The notes beneath the pieces are model-generated. The model worked only from the letters and a program-made list of their open reading frames with translations, was not told the DNA's origin and did no database searches. A program made the translations under genes and the position numbers. Positions 55,566 through 64,000 of a DNA stretch of 64,000 bases are shown piece by piece (the stretch's first letter is position 1; every line of letters begins with the position of its first letter). Origin of the DNA: Cliona cf. orientalis (taxonomy: Eukaryota > Porifera > Demospongiae > Clionaida > Clionaidae); NCBI GenBank assembly GCA_963930775.1, contig OZ005697.1:496001-560000 (forward strand), written 5' to 3'.

Positions 55566-58500
55566 ATGTCTGATCGCCTAAAAGATTTGGAACTAGAGCT
55601 CCGTGACGTTATCGTAGCGCTCAAGGACGTAGCCGGCACGCAATGGTACGACCTGGGACTCCAGTTACGACTGTCGCCTTCCATCCTGGACACGATAGCC
55701 GCTGATCATCAAACTACCGACGATTGTAAACGAGTGATGCTGAGAAAATGGCTCCAGAGTGACCCAGAGGCCAGCTGGGAGAGATTGGCAGCCGCGCTGA
55801 CTCTCACGGGACATAAGACGGCCGCTGCTGTTATTAGAAGCCAGTTTTCGCTTGTTACCACTCTGAAAGATGAGCTCAATACTACGGAGGATGAAAAAAT
55901 ACGTAAGTAGCTAGCTAGCTAGATAGTTCCATTGAAGATGAAATTGAAATTGAAAAAAAAAATTTTTTTTTTTTTTGCTTTACAGGCCTAATGTTGACGA
56001 GAAAGAATTTAAATAAAATTAAGGGACAATTTTCCTCCCTCCTACTGAAGGTGCAGTCTGCTTTGAAACTCCACCAAGTCAGCGTCGATAGTGTGCGTAA
56101 TTTTCTTGTCCACTATTTCCGGCGGAGCAATTGGATCCACGATCCTTCAAATCTCGATGAGCTGTTCACCGCTTTATCAGTCGCTAAGCTCTGGAATTAT
56201 GACCACTATGGTGATCTGGAAGTAGTTATAGAGCACTTTCTCCCTGACGACTCAAAAGTGAAGAAGTTTGTTTCCGACTACAAAAGTCAGCTCACTGGCT
56301 TCTATACTACCACAAGGATAGCTGACTTCATAAAGCTGACTGATTTTGAAGAGAGCGAGCAAGACCCTCAGCAACCATTGCCCACTGACACCTTCACTTT
56401 GAAGGACTATCGGAAACTGAAGCTAAAGCTGAAAATCGATCGAAAAGTGTCTGCGGTGACACTCTCCTACGTGGACGAGCTCTGGAGGTCCCTTGCGGAG
56501 GAGTTCGATCTTCCCTCCCTGACAGCTGTCATCCACAGCATCATAGAGGGAAGCCTGGTGGTCACGTGGCTAGTGCTACCCCATATTGCAGAGAAAATCA
56601 TTGCCAATTCTTCTATGGCTACCAAATTCTTTCGTCGCCTGGGGATAGTTGAGCTGGCAATCGACGAGCGTATTATCTATGATGCAGAGCTGACGGTTAG
56701 TATATTTCAGTTAGTATTGTTAGTGGAATGTAAAATGTTATTTCTACAAAATTTCCAGGCTACATTCGAAAGAGAGCTGTTGATTATCTGTGAGGGGTTC
56801 CCACATGTCGACCCCAATACTGTATCCAGAATAAGCCATCTCCTAGGTTACGGAGTTGATCCCAATATCTCTGATGACGTAAAAAAATCAATCTAGCTAA
56901 AGCATTATTTAATTTTTTTCTATGATTATTTAGGATGACTACACACCATTGTTCCGGGCAAGTATGTACGGCCTTGTTGATCTTATGAAGATATTTCTGC
57001 AGTATGGCGCCAATGTGAACCAGTACAGCTATGTAAGTCAGGGTTTCATTTAGGATTTTTGTCGAGGGGGGGCAAATGCGACAATTCCAGAGTTAAGGGG
57101 GGGCAAAGACTATAGTATGTTTTTCCATCCGTGAAGAATGACATTGTGCTCATTAACTTCATTATATTAGGGGGGTCTGGGGGTATGCTCCCCCAGGAAA
57201 ATTTTTAATGTTTCAACCTCTGAGACTGTTTCTGGTGGCTTCTGAGCACTTAGATGGGGAATATCTGTCAATAATATCCACTGGTTCCCCTCTATTTCAA
57301 GTCAAATGTTGCAAGGATGTGGGATGTGTCTCATACCGCGCGTAGTGCGAAGCTTTAGCTAATTTATGGCTTAAAAATGAGCAAAACTGCCACTTTGGAC
57401 ACTTTCACCATTTAAATCTTTTACTTGTGCATGTATTGCATGTATGAATGGTAGCTACGTATACTCTCAAGGGGGGGGGCAGCCAGCTTCCAAGGGGGGG
57501 GGGGCGAATGACCCCTCCCGCCCCCCCTAAATGAAACCCTGTAAGTGGAAGTCACGGATATTTGAACTGTGGTAAGGTGCTAGGCCACTATCCGATTTGT
57601 AGGCTATGCCAGATTATAGGCAAAGTTTATGCTCATCAATTGTGGATTATCACATCAATGTTGGTATTGTAGTAATGTTAGACATTGATTTATTGTAGTA
57701 CTATTATTATGCATGTATAGATGGGGCGGTTGCCACTCTACGTTGCCTCTGGAAATAAAACAACAGCTGCTGTGAAACTTCTGTTAGAATATGGAGCAGA
57801 TGTCAATCTTCCCATCAAGGTATGAACTTTGTTCTATACAGTCAAGCCTCCGAACAAAGGACACTTTGGGAATGGGCCTTTTGTCCTTTGCTCGGAGGTT
57901 GTCCCTATCTCGGAGGTTCATGATTTTTCAACCCATTTTGATTGTACTATCCTTAACAAGTTAGTAAATGCACTGAAATGCATGATAAGAACAGTAGAGA
58001 TGATAATCAAGTGGTTGGTATATTCTATTTTCAGTATCAACATAGCACAGGCTGAATTTTTTTGTTTCTGAAGTACAGGCTACTCCAAAATCGTTACCTG
58101 GATTCAAGGCTAATATTATTATCGCGCATGCGGCATAATATCGCGACCGCCTAGATTGCGGCAAAGGTGGCATCGTAATTTAAGGGCGTGGTTTCCGGAT
58201 GTCCGCTATTTAGAGGCAGTTTTGCATTGAAAAGTCACGTTGGGAGCTTGAATCTTGTCCGCTGTCCGGAATCGAGAAGCATCCGTTTCTCGGAGGTTGC
58301 TAATGTACTATAACTATGCTAAATTCAATTGGTAACACGGCACTTGTCCGCTGTAGAGAGGTTGTCCGCTTCTTGGAGGGTCCGTTATCAGAGGCTCGAC
58401 TGTACTTCTCTATTATTATGCATGTGGTACAAAAACCATGCAGGTATACTAAGGTCAATAGCTGTATTAATTATGAATATTGACCATTAATAGGGAGGGA

Positions 58501-60432
58501 GATCGGCTCTATTCTATGCATGCTGTAGTGATGAAGCAGAGACTGTGAAACTGCTGCTGGAGTATGGAGCTAATGCCGTAAGTCATTTTATACAATGTCA
58601 GAAGAGTAGACTATAAGTATAACTCTGATTGCGCTTAAACTTTACCTTGCAAATTGAAGGATGCATCATCCCTATATATTGCGAGCAAGTTTGGTTTTGC
58701 TGAAATTGTGAGACTTTTGGTGGATTATGGAGTTCAAGTGAATGTCCCTTATGAAGTAAAAATGGAGCTAAAATTAAATGGTGCATGTCATTGTTTGCCA
58801 ATACATTGAATTAGCTTGAAGTTGGAATCCATACAACTGCACTTCACACTGCGTGCTTCAACGGTCATTCCCAAGTAGTCAAGCTACTGATCGAGAGTGG
58901 AGCAATGATAAATGCACAGACAGAGGTCAGATTCAATAATAATAATTATTAATAGTCATCATTGTAAAAATATTATTTTAGGACGGCTGTGCACCATTGC
59001 ACTTAGCTTGCACAAATAGACATTCGCAGGTCATCGATATTCTTCTGAGTGCTGGAGCTATACCAGATATTATGCAGAATGTAATAAAATTAATAATTAA
59101 GTGGACCTCAGCAACTGTTATTAACTTTTTGGACTTGCATAGGACGGATCCACTTGTCTTATGTTGGTAGCTAATAAAGAAGACTCTGCTGATACAGTAG
59201 CAGCTCTACTGGCAGCAAAAGCTGATCCAAACATCAAATATGGGGTAATGTGATACATTAGACTAGTATATTAACATTAAATTTTTAGTCTTATCTTGAT
59301 GTTATAGAAGAATGATAGGACGGCTCTTTGGTATGCAGCTTCAGCAGGTAATGTTAGCATTGTTGAGATTCTGTTGGAAAATGGCGCAATAATGGATGAT
59401 AGAGATGAGGTAGAAAAAATTTGTATTATGAGTGCTAGTGATAGTGATTTATATTATGTTCCCTCCCATCCCCTATATAGACTGGACTGACTCCGTATGA
59501 TATTGCTAGCGTAAACTCTCACCCTGATGTATGCTACTTACTGGAGCAATATGGATATCAGGTTAGTATATTATAATATAATTACCCCATGCGCATGCGC
59601 AAGGGGGTAAAGTAATTGGTTGTGTCGTTGTCGTCGTTATCGTTGTTGTCGTTAGCACAAAAATCGTCATATCTCGAGATATAGGCGTCTAAGCGACTCG
59701 TAATCACAACGAATCAATCGAATTCGGCGAAAAACTGGCTTCAGTGTGCATCAAATCAAGGGATACAGTCCACGAGCGTCACAAATAGTGCCTTTTTTGT
59801 GGCCATCGTAGCCACGCCTATCGACAGTGCCCATCAATGCATATGCATACCAATTATGTTTTCTGCTCATGTGCACAACTAAGTGGCCAAGCGTATGACT
59901 GGTAAAAATCGTCGATGTTCTAATAATATAGGTATATATAGAAATTCATATCTTCCTAGTCTGGGCTAGGTCTGGGTGCAGAGAGCGCTTTTTCAAGTAT
60001 CACCAGAACCCCCAGTAGGCTAAGCAGCATTAATTTTTCTATTTCTCTGAGTTTACAAAATTATAGCAATGCACCGAAAGTAAATCTATAGATTGCACAA
60101 TGTGCGCGCGGGGTATGTGCTCCACAGAGCTCTAGTTATACCATGCATCAGCTATTTGTTGGAGGGGTGTTGATACTCCACAGGAATATATATATGGAAC
60201 TACTGAATATTGGTTTTTATCCTTAAAAATGTTGCAGCCTCATCATTCCAGTCTTTCTGATGTGAGCGGCAGTGTTCTGCCTTCTCCTCCTCAGCAGCTA
60301 AGACACCAATACCGTGATGAAATCACAAGTTTGGAGACTTTCAGAGCCATCTTGGAGCATGGTTCTCAGGACGATGCCTCTCTAAAGCATCAAACAAGTC
60401 AAATATCTGAAGAAAGTGAAGAAAACCTATGA
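55566..60432 (+). CDS. Gene B: death domain + conserved helical module + ankyrin repeats
   Basis: Second tandem paralogue. Exons 55566-55902 (death domain, nearly identical to A and C) and 55986-56695 (helical module) precede 56759-56878, a helical linker with ERELLIICEGFPHVDPN and ISHLLGYGVDPNISDD. Ankyrin exons start near 56934, 57721, 58494, 58602-58660, 58814, 58982, 59144, 59308 and 59481, each carrying one repeat of the form LYVAS/ALFYAC...LLEYGA. The last exon (60238-60432) contains YRDEITSLETFRAILEHG and SEESEENL, the same tail as A. Introns 57033-57720 and 57820-58493 hold transposon insertions that C lacks. Compared with C, two ankyrin exons are missing after LLEYGADVNLPIK. Likely a cytoplasmic death-fold signalling protein; partners and function are unknown. 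Confidence 0.85.
57039..57541. mobile_element. Non-autonomous element, 503 bp, inserted at a splice donor
   Basis: Inverted ends CAGGGTTTCATTTAGG and CCTAAATGAAACCCTG surround a G-rich interior with GGGGGGGCAAA motifs. TAAGT precedes and follows the element. In gene C the same place reads AGCTATGTAAGTGGAAG without an insert, an empty site. The target duplication is the donor GTAAGT itself, so the exon still meets an intact donor on its right. No coding capacity is seen. Confidence 0.82.
57837..58404. mobile_element. Tc1/mariner-type MITE, 568 bp
   Basis: Left end TACAGTCAAGCCTCCGAACA and right end, in reverse complement, TACAGTCGAGCCTCTGATAA form terminal inverted repeats beginning at TA. 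Inside, GGTTGTCC and CTCGGAGGTT motifs recur near both ends as subterminal repeats. It lies in an intron of gene B that has no counterpart insert in gene C. No transposase frame is present. Confidence 0.8.
59560..60237. other. Last intron of gene B, repeat-like
   Basis: The intron before the final exon is about 670 bases, unusually long for this gene. It begins with CCCCATGCGCATGCGCAAGGGGG near 59585-59607, a palindrome with G/C-rich ends, followed by TCGTTGTCGTCGTT repeats. Near 60108-60135 another GC-rich patch occurs (TGCGCGCGGGGTATG). An inserted element is likely, but I could not pair its ends or find a target duplication. Confidence 0.4.
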
Positions 60433-60627
60433 TATAAACATGCAGTATGATACACGCATTGATATTTTTTTTTATTTTTGTGATAATCGCGAGAAATATT
60501 ACGCTAATTTTTTTTAATTATCATTGTTGTGAAAAAGTTGTGGTTAGTGGTGGCGTTTCCTGTGGGTGGATGGGGGATTTTAATACCACCAAACATCAAA
60601 AGAATCGTGAAAGAATTGGGACAAAAA

Positions 60628-63600
60628 ATGTCTGATCGCCTGAAAGACTTGGAACTAGAGCTCCGTGACGTTATCGTAGCGCTCAAGGACGTAGCCGGCA
60701 CGCAATGGTACGATCTGGGGCTCCAGTTGCGACTGTCCCCTTCCATCCTGGACACGATAGCCGCCGACCATCAAACTACCGACGATTGTAAACGAGTGAT
60801 GTTGAGAAAATGGCTCCAGAGCGACCCAGAGGCCAGCTGGGAGAGATTGGCAGCCGCGCTGACCCTCACGGGACATAAGACAGCCGCTGCTGTTATCAGA
60901 AGCCAGTTTTCGCTTGTTACCTCGGTGAAAGACGAACTTAGTAATACCACGGAGGATGAAAAAATACGTAAGTATAAATTATTACAGCTTGAAGATAAGT
61001 AAGTCCGTAGCTAGACTCAGTGAAGATGAAAATTGAAATTGAAAGTTGAAAGTTTTTGCTTTACAGGCCTAATGTTGACGAGAAAGAATTTGAATAAGAT
61101 TAAGGGACAATTTTCCTCCCTCTTGCTCAAAGTGCAGTCTGCTTTGAAATCCCACCAAGTCAGCGTCAATGATGTACATGGTTTCTTTATCCACTATTTC
61201 TCGCGAGGTGATTGGATCCATGATCCTCCAAACCTCGATGCGCTCTTCCATGCTGTATCGATCGCCAAGCTGTGGAATTACGATCACTACGATCCCCTGG
61301 AAGAAATTACGAAGCAGTTCCTTGTTAACGATGCTGATGTGAAGAATTTCGTTTCCGATTATAAGAGTCAGCTCACTGGCTTCTATACTACCACAAGGAT
61401 AGCTGACTTCATCAAGCTGGCTGATTTTGAAGAGAGTGAGCAAGACCCTCAGCAGCCATTGCCCACCGACAGCTTCACTTTGAAGGATTATCGGAAACTG
61501 AAGCTAAAGCTGAAGCTCGATCGAAAAGTGTCTGCAGTCACACTCTCATATGTGGATGAGCTCTGGAGGTCCCTTGCGGAGGAGTTCGATCTTCCCTCCC
61601 TGACAGCTGTCATTCACAGCATAATAGAGGGAAGCCTGGTGGTCACGTGGCTAGTGCTACCCCATGTTGCAGAGAAAATCATAGCCAGTTCTTCTAAGGC
61701 TACAAAGTTCTTTCATCGCCTGGGGATAGTTGAGCTGGCGATCGACGAATGTATTATTTATGATGCAGAGCAGATGGTGAGTACATGACATTGTATGTAG
61801 TGTAGTGGAATGCAAAATGTTATTGTTATTTTTACAAAATTTCCAGGTTACATTTGAAAGAGAGCTATCCATGATCTGTGAGGGGTTCCCACATGTCAAC
61901 CCCAATACTGCATCCAGAATAAGCCATCTCCTAGGTTATGGAGTTGATCCCAATATCTCAGATGACGTAAGAAAATCAATATTGCTAGTTTTAATTTTAG
62001 GAGCTTAATTAATTTTTTCCTGTGATTATTTAGGACGGCTACACACCATTGTTCCGGGCAAGTGTACACGGCCTTGTTGATCTTATGAGGATATTTCTGC
62101 AGTATGGTGCCGATGTGAACCAGTACAGCTATGTAAGTGGAAGTAATATTTGAACTGTGCTATGTCCGACCACTTCATTAAGATGGTAATGTGGTAAAGG
62201 TCGTCAACGCCCTTTGTGTATAAATCTGGGCTATGCAGATTATAAGCAGAATTTATGCTCATTGATTTGGAATACCGTATACTTTCTAACATAGGCGCCC
62301 CTAATAAACAATAATAATTACAGATCGCACAGGCAGAACCGAAAAATTCACGAGTAGGTCAAAGGGTGCCTAAATAGGGAGGTGCCTAAGAGCTGCAATT
62401 AGAACAGTTCTGGAAGACTTGCCAAAGCACAAACGCTATAACTAACCAGTACTATTTAGTGGCTGTGAATATGATAGTGGCGAATAAAACAAAAATATGG
62501 TTGTAGCTAGTTTCAGTTCTTTTTGGAAATTTCACTCTGATCACTGAATCATGTTCGAGCCTGAGTTGCCATCAGAAAGATCTCTAACTCCAGAAAGACA
62601 TCATAGCAGTAGATAAGTGCCCATAAAAATGTAAGAGATAGCTTAGTTTGAAATCTAAACTACTATATAGCTTGATAGATCAATCGATGGTATGGTATGG
62701 TACCGCTGTATTGCGATATTGCATGTGGTAATACGTTCCAATTAAATACATGTAGGCACCTTAAATTGGAACCGAAAAATTGCGCAGGTCTCCAAGGGCG
62801 CCTAAATTAGGGTGGCGCCTATATTAGAATATATACGGTATTACATCAATAATTACTGTTGGTATTATAGTTAGATATTAATTTTGTTTATTGTAGTACT
62901 ATTACGCATGTAGATGGGACGGTTGCCACTCTACGTTGCCTCTGGAAATAAAACAACAGCAGCTGTGAAACTTTTATTAGAATACGGTGCAGATGTCAAT
63001 CTTCCCATCAAGGTATGAATTATAGATTTAGTGATAATAATAACATACTGGTTGGTACCTTTTTGTGCCTGTGGGTAGGGTTTGTGTCGATAATGCCAGA
63101 TTATACTTGTGATCCATGGGGCAATAATGGTTGACTATATACCAGAATCTGGTTCCTGGTTTAACTTATTGCTTGTATGCTTGTACATAACTCATCCAAA
63201 ATTTAATATTACTATAGGCTGGTGTGTCACCCCTGTATGTTGCAAGCCAAAAAGGATGCCTTCAAATTGTACAACTTTTGATTGAGTATGGTGCGTTAGT
63301 GAACCAAGCTAGCACGGTAAGCTGTATCAATAAGAGGGTATCAGTGATAGGACCTATAGCAGAACACTTACCGGTAGCTAACTTCCATCCCTATATCTAA
63401 TTCTACCAACTATTATTTTTGCAGAGTGGACAGCCTGAGGGTGTTACAGCTTTAATAGTCGCATGTTTTAAAGGGTATTCAGATATAGCTAGGATTTTGC
63501 TCGATCAAGGTGCAACGATTGACTACAAAAACTGGGTAAGGTCGCTAGCTGTACATGTAAGATACTATCAAAATTTAATCATGAGTATCAAACCATATTA

Positions 63601-64000
63601 TTAGGAAGGGAGATCGGCTCTATTCTATGCATGCTTTAATGATCAAGCAGAGGCAGTGAAACTGCTACTGGAGTATGGAGCTAATGCTGTAAATCATTTT
63701 ACACAATGAAAGATTCAAGAGTAGACTCTAGTACTTAATATAATTCTGATTGTCTTGAAGGATGCATCATCCCTATATATTGCGAGCAAGCTTGGTTTTG
63801 TAGAAATTGTGAAACTTTTGGTGGACCATGGTGCTCAAGTGAATGACCCTTATGAAGTAAAATGGAGCTAAAATTAAATGGTGTCATTGTTTAATTCTTG
63901 TGCCTATTATAATAATATTTTTAATTAGCTTGATGTTGGAATCCATACAACTGCACTTCACACTGCGTGTCTCAATGGTCATTCCCAAGTAGCTAAGCTG
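60628..64000 (+). CDS. Gene C: death domain + conserved helical module + ankyrin repeats, 3' partial
   Basis: Third tandem paralogue, running off the window. Exons: 60628-60967 (death domain), 61067-61776 (helical module), 61847-61966 (linker, CEGFPHVNPNTASRISHLL), then ankyrin exons 62034-62132, 62914-63012, 63218-63316, 63425-63535, 63605-63688, 63761-63856 and 63929 onward. Every ankyrin exon is a multiple of three and starts and ends in phase 0. The exons at 63218 and 63425 (LYVASQKGCLQIVQLLIEYG and ALIVACFKGYSDIARILLD) have no counterpart in gene B, while those on both sides match B very closely. The shared C-terminal tail is expected beyond the window. The very high similarity of exons 1 and 2 to A and B indicates recent duplication or gene conversion. 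Confidence 0.85.
62273..62841. mobile_element. MITE, about 569 bp, in gene C intron
   Basis: The left end ATACCGTATACTTTCTAACA with ATAGGCGCC and the right end, in reverse complement, ATACCGTATATATTCTAATA with ATAGGCGCC form terminal inverted repeats. Interior copies of GCGCCTAAAT and AACCGAAAAATT occur in opposite orientation near both ends. The matching intron of gene B reads straight from TGTGGATTATCACATCAATG with no insert, an empty site. Confidence 0.8.

Overview
This is nuclear DNA of an intron-rich, gene-dense, AT-leaning animal. Most introns are only 50-400 bases, and neighbouring genes lie 100-500 bases apart. Gene content is metazoan: parafibromin, TAF13, a centrosomin-family protein, GCLM, DOLPP1, death-effector and death-domain proteins, and a PH-PTB docking adaptor. 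I infer an early-branching animal, most likely a demosponge such as Amphimedon, from the compact layout and the death-domain/ankyrin expansion. The species is not proven by the sequence alone.

Layout. 1-5120 holds no gene I can support, only simple repeats and G/C tracts. 5121-9567 (+) is the 3' part of a PH plus IRS-type PTB docking protein with a long proline-rich tail. 9949-13283 (-) is CDC73, with a tRNA-Lys(CTT) inside one intron. 14002-15108 and 15682-18630 (+) are tandem paralogues with two death-effector-like domains. 19018-25029 (+) is a probably myristoylated IQ-motif protein; one intron carries a 1.67 kb palindromic transposable element. 25229-26741 (-) is a C6orf136/DUF2358 homologue, and 26977-27458 (+) a small single-membrane-span protein. 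27738-30179 (-) is GCLM. 30617-40555 (-) is a large centrosomin/CDK5RAP2-type coiled-coil gene, divergent by 112 bases from TAF13 (40668-41444, +). 41559-43501 (-) is an unrecognised disordered protein, and 43800-45628 (+) is DOLPP1.

From 46957 to the window end lies a tandem array of three genes (here A, B, C). They share one plan: an N-terminal death domain, a roughly 240-residue conserved helical module I do not recognise, then ankyrin repeats encoded one per phase-0 exon, and (A and B) a shared acidic tail. Gene A is split by a 4077-base Ginger-like DNA transposon encoding an integrase, a Ulp1-type protease and a PHD finger, flanked by GGCC duplications. Genes B and C differ by MITE insertions with visible empty sites and by whole ankyrin exons. 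Fragments of the DOLPP1 last exon and an orphan leucine-rich-repeat exon between A and B record how the array was duplicated.

How the genes relate: most are independent housekeeping genes packed head-to-head or tail-to-tail. The two DED genes and the three death-domain/ankyrin genes are local expansions of death-fold signalling proteins, which by family knowledge usually act in apoptosis or innate immunity. That role is inferred here, not shown.
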